Source of the DNA: UBA11051 sp964390495
Lineage (GTDB): Bacteria; Armatimonadota; Zipacnadia; Zipacnadales; UBA11051
Length of the DNA: 64,000 bases
Direction of reading: 5' to 3'
NCBI GenBank assembly: GCA_964390495.1
Contig: CAYMIN010000003.1
Span: 62,001 to 126,000, forward strand
This document shows, one piece after another, positions 1 through 8,491 of the stretch (position 1 is the first letter of the stretch; each line of letters begins with the position of its first letter). The notes under the pieces are model-generated. The model did not search any database and was not told where the DNA came from. It saw nothing but the letters and a program-made list of their open reading frames with translations. A program made the translations under genes and the position numbers.

Positions 1-72
1 GGGCTGGAAGCTGAGAATGCTCTCGCATTCTCACCTGACCTGCGCCAGGCGCAGGTCAGGCCGAGCCACGCG
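1..72 (+). repeat. Modular hairpin repeat (two-hairpin form)
   Basis: The outer arms read GGGCTGGAAG (1-10) and CCGAGCCACGCG (61-72). Between them lie two hairpins: a perfect 9-bp stem (12-20 with 25-33) and a perfect 13-bp palindrome (34-46 with 48-60). The same outer arms recur at 5180-5211 without hairpins and at 48948-49034 (inverted) with two hairpins of different sequence. Confidence 0.8.
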
Positions 73-85
73 TTTGGCAAGGTAT

Positions 86-124
86 GCAGATTATGTGAAG
101 TTATCTCCGGGATATGACACTAGA
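86..124 (+). repeat. Dispersed repeat shared with 5604-5641
   Basis: A stretch containing ATTATGTG and ending ATGACACTAGA is repeated with a few substitutions at 5604-5641, in the same orientation. In both places it follows a GAGCYACGCG-ended hairpin-repeat arm. Here it lies immediately upstream of parA, so it could overlap the parA promoter or leader. Confidence 0.7.
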
Positions 125-179
125 TGAGTCGGCGCAGTGGGTGCCGTGGAGTTGTTGCTGGTTCCAAGGGAGGTGTTGA

Positions 180-959
180 TTGGTGGCTCCAGTGTACGCG
201 ATGATCAATCAGAAGGGCGGAGTAGGGAAGACCACAACGGCTATCAACTTGGCCTGCTGGGCGGCTCTGGATGGCAAGGGAGTATTGGTGGTTGATGCGG
301 ATCCGCAAGGCAATGCCACCAGTGGGCTGGGAGTTGATAGGGCAGAGCTGGATGCGTGCATATACGATCTGTTGACAAGCGACGGGGGGCCGGGAGCGAT
401 GACGGTTGATGACATTGTCATGGCTACCCCAATAGATAACCTGCATTTGATTCCTGCGACGATTGAGTTGGCCGGAGCGGATATGGCTCTGTCGGCCACG
501 ATCGCGCGGGAGCGGCGGCTGCAGCAGGTCCTGGCGCCGCTGCGCGAGGACTATGACATTATCGTTATTGATACCCCGCCGTCGCTGGGGATCTTGTCGG
601 TCAATAGTCTGGTGGCGGCCGACAAGGTGGTGATCCCGATTCAGTGCGAGTACTATGCGCTGGAGGGTCTCTCGCAGCTTCTGAATGTGATCCACCTGGT
701 TCAGAGTCAGCTCAATCCGGACCTGCAAGTAGCCGGGGTAGTACTGACAATGTACGACATTCGGACCAAGCTATCGGCCGAGGTGGCGGAGGAAGTGCGG
801 ACGCATTTTCATGGCCGGGTATATTCGACGGTGATACCCCGCAACGTGAAGCTGGCCGAAGCGCCGAGCTACGGGTTGCCGGCAGCGATCTATGCACCCT
901 CGTCGCGCGGGGCCAAGCGATACTATGCTTTGTACAAGGAGGTATTTAGTGATGCGTAA
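180..959 (+). CDS. parA: ParA/Soj-type chromosome partitioning ATPase
   Basis: This is a 259-residue cytoplasmic ATPase of the ParA/MinD family, which acts with ParB in chromosome segregation. The deviant Walker A motif KGGVGKTT lies near residues 12-19, and the IVIDTPPS box and the PIQCEYYALEG region typical of Soj proteins follow. The reading frame opens with TTG at 180; GTG at 183 is an equally possible start. An AAGGGAGGTG ribosome binding site lies about six bases upstream of either. The length is normal for chromosomal ParA. Its stop codon overlaps the parB start (ATGCGTAA), so the two genes are translationally coupled. Confidence 0.95.
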   Translation: MVAPVYAMINQKGGVGKTTTAINLACWAALDGKGVLVVDADPQGNATSGLGVDRAELDACIYDLLTSDGGPGAMTVDDIVMATPIDNLHLIPATIELAGADMALSATIARERRLQQVLAPLREDYDIIVIDTPPSLGILSVNSLVAADKVVIPIQCEYYALEGLSQLLNVIHLVQSQLNPDLQVAGVVLTMYDIRTKLSAEVAEEVRTHFHGRVYSTVIPRNVKLAEAPSYGLPAAIYAPSSRGAKRYYALYKEVFSDA

Positions 960-1848
960 GCGGAGCCTGGGTCGAGGATTGTCACAACTGCTGTCGGGGG
1001 ATACGCCGGCGCTGAGTCGGACGGTGGTGGAGGTGGCGCTTGATGATCTGGAGCCGAACCCGCGACAGCCGCGGCGCGGCGCAGGCGAGCCGTCGCTAGA
1101 GGAGCTGGCGGTGTCAATCGAGGCGCACGGGGTCCTACAGCCGGTGATAGTGCGGCGGCGCGGTGATGGCTACGAGCTGGTGGCGGGGGAACGGCGCTGG
1201 CGAGCCGCGCGGATGGCTGGGCTGGAGACGATTCCCTGCTTAGTCCAAGACCTTGATGATCCAACGGCGCTGCAGATTGCTCTGATTGAGAACGTGCAGC
1301 GGGAGGACCTGAATGAGATTGAACTGGCCGAGGGGTACCAGTGCCTGGTGGAAGATTTCGGCCTGACCCAGGAGGAGCTAGCCCAGCGGATAGGCAAGAG
1401 CCGGTCGGCGGTGACCAATACGCTGCGGTTGCTTGAGTTGCCGGCGGAGGTCCAGGACCTGGTGCGAATGGGGAAGCTGTCAGCGGGGCATGGACGGGCG
1501 CTGTTGGGTCTGGGGCGCGAGGACTATATCTGCGAGTTGGCCAAGTATGTGGTGGATAAGGGGCTGTCAGTGCGGGATACGGAGGCGGCGGTTGGGGATT
1601 TTCTGGAGCTTGCCTCCGGGGCGGAGCAAGTGGAGCCAGTGGAGGCGGCCAAAGAAACTAGTACCAAGCCGGCGAGGGACCCGTACCTGGTCGAGGCCGA
1701 GGAGCGCGTACAGTTGGCCCTGGCGGTGAAAGTGCTGATCAAGCCCTTGGCTAAGCGGGGCGGAGTAATCGAGATTCATTACTACGATGACGAGGACTTG
1801 AGCCGCATCGTGGACGAGATTGAGGGGGCAACAGGCCGGTTTCCGTAG
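952..1848 (+). CDS. parB: ParB/Spo0J-type partitioning protein
   Basis: This is a 298-residue DNA-binding CTPase-type partition protein, the partner of the upstream ParA. The N-terminal LGRGLSQLL motif is followed by the ParB/Srx nuclease-like fold (PNPRQPR, then GERRWRA about residues 85-91), then a helix-turn-helix (LTQEELAQRIGKSRSAV) for parS binding and a C-terminal dimer region. The ATG at 952 is chosen because AAGGAGG lies nine bases upstream at 936-942. A longer frame from 892 would run deep into parA. The ATG overlaps the parA stop. I saw no canonical parS site nearby, but the search was not systematic. Confidence 0.95.
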   Translation: MRKRSLGRGLSQLLSGDTPALSRTVVEVALDDLEPNPRQPRRGAGEPSLEELAVSIEAHGVLQPVIVRRRGDGYELVAGERRWRAARMAGLETIPCLVQDLDDPTALQIALIENVQREDLNEIELAEGYQCLVEDFGLTQEELAQRIGKSRSAVTNTLRLLELPAEVQDLVRMGKLSAGHGRALLGLGREDYICELAKYVVDKGLSVRDTEAAVGDFLELASGAEQVEPVEAAKETSTKPARDPYLVEAEERVQLALAVKVLIKPLAKRGGVIEIHYYDDEDLSRIVDEIEGATGRFP

Positions 1849-1964
1849 GCGCAATTGGGGCGAATGCGAGGATAGGCCGTGCAGTCTTCGGCTCTAGAAG
1901 CCATTCGACGAGCCACCTTCTTGACACTTGCGGGCTTTCAGAGCGCTGCTTGTGGTACGCGGGG

Positions 1965-3091
1965 GACAGTTCCCCATTTCGGGGTTGGGGAGCGGTTTCT
2001 GGGCACCCCCACAACGGCGAAAAGCACGGCAACGCCCCCTAACCCCCTAGCCCCCTTCCCTACCAGGGAAGGGGGAAGCAAAAGGGGGATAGGTCGGTCA
2101 AGAAAAGCCCGAAGCACGCGCTCGTGTTTTCGAGGGGCGGGCCCACAACAACAGCCGCCCTCACCCTAGCCCTCTCCCAGGGGGAGAGGTGATAACGGCA
2201 AAACGGCAACGGTACGGGGCCACCCACGGGTTGGGCGGGGGGGCGGGGATGTGTCCGTACAACGGTGGCCCTCACCATAGAAACGGTTTCGAGACCTAGC
2301 TTTCCAGGACTTGCAGACCGCTAAGATACTGGCTCTAGTACCCCGGGGGGGGGCAGTCCCTAAAGGGACAGTCCCTCATTTCGGGGTTGGGGAGCGGTTT
2401 CTGGGCACCCCCACAACGGCGAAAAGCACGGNNNNNNNNNNNNNNNNNNNNNNNNNNNNNNNNNNNNNNNNNNNNNNNNNNNNNNNNNNNNNNNNNNNNN
2501 NNNNNNNNNNNNNNNNNNNNNNNNNNNNNNNCCCCTAACCCCCTAGCCCCCTTCCCTACCAGGGAAGGGGGAAGCAAAAGGGGGATGGATACAGGCGCAT
2601 TTAGGCCTTCAGCGCGGGTACCCGCGTAGGGGGAAGCAAAAGGGGGATAGGTCGGTCAAGAAAAGCCCGAATCACGCGCGCGTGTTTTCGAGGGGCGGGG
2701 CCACAACAACAGCCGCCCTCACCCTAGCCCTCTCCCAGGGGGAGAGGGGATAACGGCAAAACGGCAACGGTACGGGGCCATCCACGGTTGGGCGGGGGGC
2801 GGGGATGTGTCCGTACAACGGTGCCCCTCACCATAGAAACGGTTTCGAGACCTAGCTTTCCAGGACTTGCAGACCGCTAAGATACTGGCTCTAGTACCCC
2901 GGGGGGGGGCAGTCCCTAAAGGGACAGTCCCTCATTTCGGGGTTGGGGAGCGGTTTCTGGGCACCCCCACAACGGCGAAAAGCACGGCAACGCCCCCTAA
3001 CCCCCTAGCCCCCTTCCCTACCAGGGAAGGGGGAACCAAAAGAGGAATAGGTCGGTCAAAAAAAGCCCGAATCACGCGCTCGTGTTTTCGA
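1965..3091. repeat. Three-copy long repeat array with internal gap
   Basis: Three direct copies begin with GACAGTYCC...TTTCGGGGTTGG at 1965, 2367 and 2923. Copy 1 spans 402 bp. Copy 2 spans 556 bp including 100 N and roughly 50 bp of extra sequence. Copy 3 stops at about 3091, next to the stop codon of the following gene. Each unit contains a polypurine/polypyrimidine palindrome (CCCCCTTCCC...GGGAAGGGGG) and a CCCTCACCCTAGCCCTCTCCC hairpin half. The unit between two successive GACAGT marks also holds a common segment at 2281-2344 and 2837-2900. No gene is convincing in 1849-3099; the open frames here are repeat translations. Confidence 0.85.
2432..2531. other. Assembly gap (100 N)
   Basis: Exactly 100 N follow GAAAAGCACGG and precede CCCCTAACCCC. 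In the neighbouring copies these two strings are separated by only a few bases, so the gap lies inside the long repeat and its true length is unknown. Confidence 0.95.
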
Positions 3092-3099
3092 AGCGCCGG

Positions 3100-5067
3100 T
3101 CAGTGGCCCTCGTCTTCCAGCTCCAGTCTTTGCACCCACGCCCAAGAACTATCGCCGAGGCGCTTGATAGCCCACCATACCAGGCCGATGAGGATGCCGA
3201 TCCAGAGGCCGTGGACGACGCGCACCAGCGATACCACCAGCGGCGTGTGCATGTGACAGAAGGTATTGAACAGCGAGACCTGAGAGATTGCACCGACGGC
3301 CAGCAGCGGCCAGGCAAGCTTGGGGCGGTGGCGGAGAAGCAGCATGAGGCCGACGAAGAGGGCCGGATAGCCGAGGAGTATCTCCTTGGTGCGCGGGCGC
3401 ACGACCAGCAAGCGATCGAGGGCAGCGCGCAACTGGATTTCGAGGCCGCTGGCTCCGAGACTCGGCTCATTGCCCGAGCGCATTAGCATGTAGCCCACGG
3501 TGGCTGCGGCCAGCAGGATCAACGCCACGTGCCAGTACTTGACGACCTCGGCAGCGATTTCGCCAAGGCCGGCTTTGAGGGCCTGCCAGCGCGGTCGGGC
3601 TTCAGCGGTCCTGCGGTAGCTGTCAGTGGCGCGCGCGGCCAGGATAAGTAGCAGCGCCGCCAGGGGCAGGAGTTGGGCAAGCTTGACGCCACGGAACTGC
3701 TCGATTTTGACTAGGTAGATGGTGTCGGTCAGGGCCGCGGCGCAAAGCAGTCCGCCGCCGGCTGTGAGCAGGGCCGTGCGAGCAGTGAGGCCGGCAGCCC
3801 GTAGGAGCTTGAGGCCGCGCTGGGTCTGGCCCATGTCCGGAAAGCTGGGAGGGATGAGGGATATCGCCAGGATCGGGAAGATCAGGGCCGCGGCCAGCGC
3901 CACCAGCGGCCGGGCTAGCCCCGGAGCCAGAAGGGGGACAGCCACCGCCAGCAGCAGGCCGATACCCGCCAGCGGCCAGAAGAGGCGCGCGGGCAGTTGC
4001 TTCAAGGTCTGTTGCAGCCATAAGAAGCCACCCAGCACGGCGAGTGCTAGGAGAATCAGAGCCGCCGGCGGAGCCGCGACATCGGGGAATGCCTGAGGCT
4101 TACCCAGGGCGTAACCCCGCTGCTGGAGAGCTTCGGCGATGCCGCTGAGGTATTCGGCATTGGCGGCGGCCAGGTCCTCGGCGCCGGTGAAGAGGAGGCG
4201 CACGTAACAGAGGCGGACCTTGCGCTCGGTGACGGCCAGGAGGAAGCGGTCAAAGGCGCGCTGGGGGGAGAGCTTCTCCATTTCTTCAGCCGAAACGCTA
4301 TGGCAGCGGACCAGGTGGCCGTCGAGGGCGCGGGCCAGGGCGTGTTCGCCCTCCTGCGGAACCAGCTCGACCATCCCGAAGTCCAGTCCGGACTCGGTGA
4401 GCCGCTCGGCGGTGTATTCAAGCAACTCGCGGCTGCCCAGGACCTTGACGCCGTTGAAGATGACCAGTTGGGCGCCGGTGTCGGCTGCCGTTTTGAGCGA
4501 ATAGTCAACGGCCTGGCGGGAGAAGCAGTAATCAGGAACCGGCCGGGCCACAAACTGCAGGCCGCTTTGCTTGATCATGTGGCAGGCAATCGGATCATAG
4601 CCGACACCGATGGCCCTGAAGGCAGTTACGTCGCCGTCGAAAGTATCGCCGGTGAGAGCGGCAGCATAGCTAGCTGCAGCAGGGGCGGAGGCAGCCGAGG
4701 CCTCGGCGGCTACCAGGCCCGGCAGCTTGGTCTGGAGAGCGCGCATGTAGCCGGTGCGGCCAAGGCCGAATAGGCGTGTCTGGCCGAAGCTGTGGGTCAC
4801 GTTGATGCGGTCGGAAAGCAGCAGGTCGCCGAGCGTGGTCTCGGTGAGGGCGATATGCGTCGCCCCGGCCTGCTGTAGCTGAGTAAGCTGGTCTGTCAGC
4901 GTGCGGCCGGTGAGGGCGGCGAGCCGCTCGGCCTCCTGATAGTCCAGGCACAAGGCCACCCGGGGGTTGGCGCTCTCGCTGGCGATGCGCAGATAGGCCA
5001 GCCATACCGCAGCAGCCAGGCCAATTAGCAGAATGGCGGTGATGAAGTCGCGCTCGGTTTTTTTCAT
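3100..5067 (-). CDS. DUF5693-like polytopic membrane protein
   Basis: The 655-residue protein has one N-terminal membrane segment (about residues 9-28), then an extracytoplasmic domain of about 300 residues, then roughly nine hydrophobic segments from about residue 330 to 645. The soluble part begins with DYQEAERLAALTG and GATHIALTETTLGDLL, which resembles the start of DUF5693 proteins. That family is often found beside cell-surface polysaccharide genes, but no such neighbour is present here. The start has GGGAG about eight bases upstream. Function is unknown, and the family assignment is from memory of its pattern and moderate in certainty. Confidence 0.75.
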   Translation of the reverse strand: MKKTERDFITAILLIGLAAAVWLAYLRIASESANPRVALCLDYQEAERLAALTGRTLTDQLTQLQQAGATHIALTETTLGDLLLSDRINVTHSFGQTRLFGLGRTGYMRALQTKLPGLVAAEASAASAPAAASYAAALTGDTFDGDVTAFRAIGVGYDPIACHMIKQSGLQFVARPVPDYCFSRQAVDYSLKTAADTGAQLVIFNGVKVLGSRELLEYTAERLTESGLDFGMVELVPQEGEHALARALDGHLVRCHSVSAEEMEKLSPQRAFDRFLLAVTERKVRLCYVRLLFTGAEDLAAANAEYLSGIAEALQQRGYALGKPQAFPDVAAPPAALILLALAVLGGFLWLQQTLKQLPARLFWPLAGIGLLLAVAVPLLAPGLARPLVALAAALIFPILAISLIPPSFPDMGQTQRGLKLLRAAGLTARTALLTAGGGLLCAAALTDTIYLVKIEQFRGVKLAQLLPLAALLLILAARATDSYRRTAEARPRWQALKAGLGEIAAEVVKYWHVALILLAAATVGYMLMRSGNEPSLGASGLEIQLRAALDRLLVVRPRTKEILLGYPALFVGLMLLLRHRPKLAWPLLAVGAISQVSLFNTFCHMHTPLVVSLVRVVHGLWIGILIGLVWWAIKRLGDSSWAWVQRLELEDEGH

Positions 5068-5145
5068 TGCGGTCTCCCGAAGTGTGTGGATAGGCAGGGC
5101 ATCGCGGGGTCATTATACTCGATTCGCTGGTTTTGTGGGGGCCCA

Positions 5146-5176
5146 GGGGACAGTCCCTGAAGGGACAGTCCCCCAT
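5146..5176. repeat. GGGACAGTCCC-type repeat
   Basis: GGGGACAGTCCCTGAAGGGA and the following CAGTCCCCCATT match the segment at about 2350-2378 and 2906-2934 of the long array. A shortened relative with AAGGACTGTCCCCC lies near 42915. It is a dispersed short palindromic repeat. Confidence 0.65.
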
Positions 5177-5179
5177 TCC

Positions 5180-5211
5180 AACGACCTCGGGCTGGAAGCC
5201 CGAGCTACGCG
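5180..5211 (+). repeat. Modular hairpin repeat (minimal form)
   Basis: AACGACCTCGGGCTGGAAGC followed by CCGAGCTACGCG forms the uninterrupted version of the hairpin family. The core CTCGGGCT-GGA-AGCCCGAG is self-complementary. Copies with inserted hairpins are at 1-72 and 48948-49034. Confidence 0.8.
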
Positions 5212-5271
5212 AGCAAAGGGCGGGCCGGATGGGGCCCGGCCCTTGCTTCGCTCAGGCCTCGTATGCGGTCC

Positions 5272-5513
5272 CTCCTGACGGCAAGACCAAGACAGGGGCG
5301 CACGCCGTGCGCGCCTACAACGGAGGGCCTCACCCTAGCCCTCTCCCGCAAGCGGGAGAGGGGACAACGGCGAAACGGCAACGGCTGTCGGGCTCCTGAC
5401 GGCAAGACCAAGACAGGGGCGCACGCCGTGCGCGCCTACAACGGAGGGCCTCACCCTAGCCCTCTCCCGCAAGCGGGAGAGGGGACAACGGCGAAACGGC
5501 AACGGCTGTCGGG
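5272..5513. repeat. Two tandem 121-bp repeats with palindromic core
   Basis: Two nearly identical copies begin CTCCTGACGGCAAGACC at 5272 and 5393. Each contains CCCTCTCCCGCAAGCGGGAGAGGG, written here as arms CCCTCTCCCGC and GCGGGAGAGGG. The same type of core occurs in the arrays at 1965-3091 and 30011-30340. The interval 5068-5643 is filled with these repeats and has no convincing gene. Confidence 0.85.
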
Positions 5514-5603
5514 CTGAAAGCCCGCCCCACGGTGCAGTGTTTGGGAAAGCCGAGCTACGCGGCAATGGTTGGGCAAGGCTAAGCCCGGGACTTCGTAAGC
5601 GCT

Positions 5604-5641
5604 GCGGATTATGTGCAGTTATCTCTCGACATGACACTAGA
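5604..5641 (+). repeat. Dispersed repeat, second copy of 86-124
   Basis: GCGGATTATGTGCAGTTATC through ATGACACTAGA matches the element just upstream of parA with a handful of substitutions. It ends immediately before the stop codon of the minus-strand site-2 protease gene. Confidence 0.7.
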
Positions 5642-5643
5642 GT

Positions 5644-6756
5644 CTAGAGCTGCTGGGTGGCGGCGGCCAGGTCGGCTTCGCTCAGGGTGCCAGCCAAGCC
5701 TTCGGCATCGGTGACCAGCAGGTAATCCTTCTGCTCGCGCATCATCAGTTGCAGAGCCTCGACAGCGTCGGTATCGGCACTAATGAGGTCGGCTTCTGGG
5801 TCCAGAGGCTCCATGATCTGGTGCACCGGCAAATGCGGCCAGTTGCCCGGATCAACACTGCGGACGCTATCCAAGTGCAGGATGCCGACGACCTGGCGAC
5901 CATGAACCACCGGCAGGGAGGTGAGGCGATAGGGCGCGAAATAGTTGTCAACAACATACTGCACCGGCCAGGTGGGGTCCACAAGCGCGCGGGCAGGCCT
6001 CATCAAGTGCCCGGCCGTCACTCCCTGGAGCATGACCTGGAGGCGGACGCTTTGGAAGGCATTGGTTGCGACGACGGTGAGCAGCCAGCCGAGGCCGAGA
6101 GTATATAGGCCGAAGATGTTGTGGGTGAATAGGAGTGTGAACAAGCCCAGGCCCATCAGCAGATAGCCGAAGGCCTTGCCGAAAATCGTGGCGATGCGGG
6201 TGCTATTGAGCAGATCGTCGGTCAGATACCAGATACAAGCGCGCAGCACCCGGCCGCCGTCGAGTGGGAAGGCCGGGACCATGTTGAAGCCGGCCAGCCA
6301 GAGGTTGAGCATGCCATTGAACTGAAATACTCCGGCCGAGATCTGAGCCGCCGCAGCCTGCTCCGTAAGCCAGCCGAGGCCGTATGAAATGCCGCTGACC
6401 CCGACGCTAGTCAAGGGCCCGATGATGGCGACCCAGAGCTCGGAAAGCGCAGTCTTCGGCTCGCCCTCGCTCTGAGCTACGCCGCCGAAGATGAATAGGG
6501 TTATGCGGGAAACTCCCAGGCCGTAAGTCCGCGCCACCAGCGAGTGGGAAATCTCATGGATCAGCACCGAGAAGAAGAGCAGTAGGGTGGCGGCAAGCGC
6601 GGCGGCCCAATGCTGCCAGGCAGGCGCCTGCGGGAAGTGTTGCGGGAAATGGCCGCTGCCCAGGCTTGCCAGGAAGATGCCGAAGATGATCAGCCACGAA
6701 GAGTTTATCTCGATAGCAATGCCGGCAAGGCTACCGATGCGCCAGCCGCGTAACAT
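5644..6756 (-). CDS. Site-2 protease family (M50) membrane metalloprotease with CBS domains
   Basis: This 370-residue intramembrane zinc metalloprotease belongs to the M50 (SpoIVFB-like) branch. The HEISH zinc motif is at residues 67-71 inside a hydrophobic segment, and the third zinc ligand region PAFPLDGG is at 161-168. About six membrane segments occupy the first 230 residues. The last 120 residues look like a pair of CBS domains, which in this family bind adenine nucleotides and regulate cleavage. AAAGGAAC precedes the ATG. The substrate cannot be told from the sequence. Confidence 0.92.
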   Translation of the reverse strand: MLRGWRIGSLAGIAIEINSSWLIIFGIFLASLGSGHFPQHFPQAPAWQHWAAALAATLLLFFSVLIHEISHSLVARTYGLGVSRITLFIFGGVAQSEGEPKTALSELWVAIIGPLTSVGVSGISYGLGWLTEQAAAAQISAGVFQFNGMLNLWLAGFNMVPAFPLDGGRVLRACIWYLTDDLLNSTRIATIFGKAFGYLLMGLGLFTLLFTHNIFGLYTLGLGWLLTVVATNAFQSVRLQVMLQGVTAGHLMRPARALVDPTWPVQYVVDNYFAPYRLTSLPVVHGRQVVGILHLDSVRSVDPGNWPHLPVHQIMEPLDPEADLISADTDAVEALQLMMREQKDYLLVTDAEGLAGTLSEADLAAATQQL

Positions 6757-6938
6757 GCGCTGTTCCTTTGCCTACTCAAATAGTGTCGAGTTGGGCGCCG
6801 AGGCGCCACAGCCGCTATGACGACGATGCGAAGGCCGATCTATGCGCCAATAGTGGATTTCACAGTATGCTTCGACGCAATATGCCAACAAGCCTGCCTG
6901 TCTTGTTCTGCGGATGCGGCTGTGCTATACTCCCGGCG

Positions 6939-7328
6939 ATGGCGACAGCGGCAAGGCTAGCATCGGGTCGTGAGTACGTGATACCAATAGTCGCGCTGGT
7001 AATGAGCCTGGTGTGTGCCGGTGGCTGCGGGCCGCGCTACCGGGCCGGCAGCATCGAGGACCTGTTCGTCAGCAAGCAGCGCTACAATATTGATAAGGAT
7101 AAGGGCGTCGTGCGCGTCTTCGCGCAGGTGGAGAACACCGGTGAAGGCCTGATTAGAGAAGTGAAGATGGAGGCGGTTCTGCTCAGCGCCGATGGCGACA
7201 AGCGCGGCACCAATAATGTTGTGGTGGAAAACATCAAGCCGGGTGAGAAGCGCAATTTTTCGATTGCTGTAACCAGTCACAGTCGGAGCCATAAGGTGGA
7301 GATTATAGCCAAGGAAGTCGAGAAGTAG
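6939..7328 (+). CDS. Small lipoprotein with FxLYD-like domain
   Basis: From ATG 6939 the product is 129 residues. It has an N-region with two arginines, a hydrophobic stretch (IPIVALVMSLV) and an AGGC lipobox-like site near residue 30, so it is probably exported and lipidated. The mature part (VVRVFAQVENTG, then VVENIKPGEKRNF) matches the beta-sandwich pattern of FxLYD domains, which occur on bacterial surface lipoproteins of unknown role. The frame is open upstream to 6768, but that extension lacks a signal peptide and lies over the divergent promoter region. The ribosome binding site is weak, so the start is uncertain. Confidence 0.65.
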   Translation: MATAARLASGREYVIPIVALVMSLVCAGGCGPRYRAGSIEDLFVSKQRYNIDKDKGVVRVFAQVENTGEGLIREVKMEAVLLSADGDKRGTNNVVVENIKPGEKRNFSIAVTSHSRSHKVEIIAKEVEK

Positions 7329-7484
7329 CAAGGCATCATCCCCCGGCCATGAGCAATTAGTCCCAGACCAAGAGGTTAGCCCCAGTCTATGGAGAATATA
7401 CCTGTCGGTGAGTGTCGCCGGCGGGTCTTTTGTCGCCGCCGCGTGCCCATGAGCGTGGCCCGGGCAAATGTCGAGGGATAGGCG

Positions 7485-8453
7485 ATGGCTGAGAGATTGA
7501 CGGCGGTCGTGATCGGAGCTTCCGGCATCGGCAAGCATCACGCCAAGTGGCTGAATCACCTGGGCTGCGAGGTGGCAGGCTTCGTCGGCACCACGCCGGC
7601 TTCAGTCAAGGCGACCGGCGCGATGCTGGCGGCGGACCTGGACCTTGCGGCCAGGGGCTACACTGATGTGGAGGCGATGCTGGCGGAGGTGGAGCCGCAG
7701 GTCGTCAATATCTGCAGCCCGCCGGCATTCCACTATCGCCATTTCATGAGTGCGGCCGCGCGCGGCTGTCATATCATGTGCGAGAAGCCGCTGACCTGGG
7801 ACGAAGATAAGAGTCTCGAGCAGTTGCTGGGCGAGGCTGGGGAGATGGCCGGCGCTGGCAGCCAAGACACGGTTGGCGCGGTCAATACTCAGTATGCCGC
7901 AGCCCCGGCGGCCTACTTTGCGCTGTGCGAGGAAATCGGTATAGAGGCCGGCCCCCCTGAGACGTTCTTCATGCAGATGGATTCGCGCAATACCAATAAG
8001 ACCTACGAGCGCGTCTGGGTGGACCTGGCCAGCCATCCGTTGAGCATCCTGAGGGGGTTTTGCGGTCCCGGTGAGATAGTAGTGGGCAGCGAGAAGGTCG
8101 CGATCAAGGAAAAAGAGGTGCTGGCGCAGTTCACGTATCAGCCGGCTGAGGGGGCCGTCTGCGAGGCCGAGATACTGGTGCGGGCGTGGTGTACCGAGAA
8201 GCTGGTGCGGAGGTTCGGCATCAATGGTCTAATCGCGGATTACGCAGGTCGCAATGACGAGAAGGGCGTATTCCGCACCTATCTGACTCTCAACGGGCAT
8301 GAGGGCGAGAGCGATGACTTCATGTATGTGTCGCTAAGCCGGTTTGTGGCGGCGGTACGGGGCCAGGCTCCGGGTCCGCTGGCGGATCTTGCCGAGGGGT
8401 ACGGGAATCAAGCGATGCAATTAGCCTTGCTGAACTCAGGGCGGAGAGAATAG
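7485..8453 (+). CDS. Gfo/Idh/MocA family oxidoreductase
   Basis: This 322-residue NAD(P)-dependent dehydrogenase acts on a sugar, inositol or related polyol; the substrate is unknown. The Rossmann motif GASGIG is at residues 11-16 and the conserved CEKPL motif is at 99-103. GAGGGAT precedes the ATG. It is slightly short for the family, which usually has 330-400 residues. The gene is followed after 38 bases by glutamate dehydrogenase and may share its transcript. Five other family members lie in this window, none adjacent. Confidence 0.9.
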   Translation: MAERLTAVVIGASGIGKHHAKWLNHLGCEVAGFVGTTPASVKATGAMLAADLDLAARGYTDVEAMLAEVEPQVVNICSPPAFHYRHFMSAAARGCHIMCEKPLTWDEDKSLEQLLGEAGEMAGAGSQDTVGAVNTQYAAAPAAYFALCEEIGIEAGPPETFFMQMDSRNTNKTYERVWVDLASHPLSILRGFCGPGEIVVGSEKVAIKEKEVLAQFTYQPAEGAVCEAEILVRAWCTEKLVRRFGINGLIADYAGRNDEKGVFRTYLTLNGHEGESDDFMYVSLSRFVAAVRGQAPGPLADLAEGYGNQAMQLALLNSGRRE

Positions 8454-8491
8454 CTGAGTCTGTTTGTGCAAATCTTTGGAGGTGCAGTGTG

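Noticed and set aside
1879..3256. Several open frames in the repeat region after parB
   Set aside because: They are translations of palindromic repeats, some running through N, with no family pattern or ribosome binding site.
5272..5513. Possible CRISPR-like array
   Set aside because: The units are tandem 121-bp full repeats without unique spacers, and no cas genes are near.
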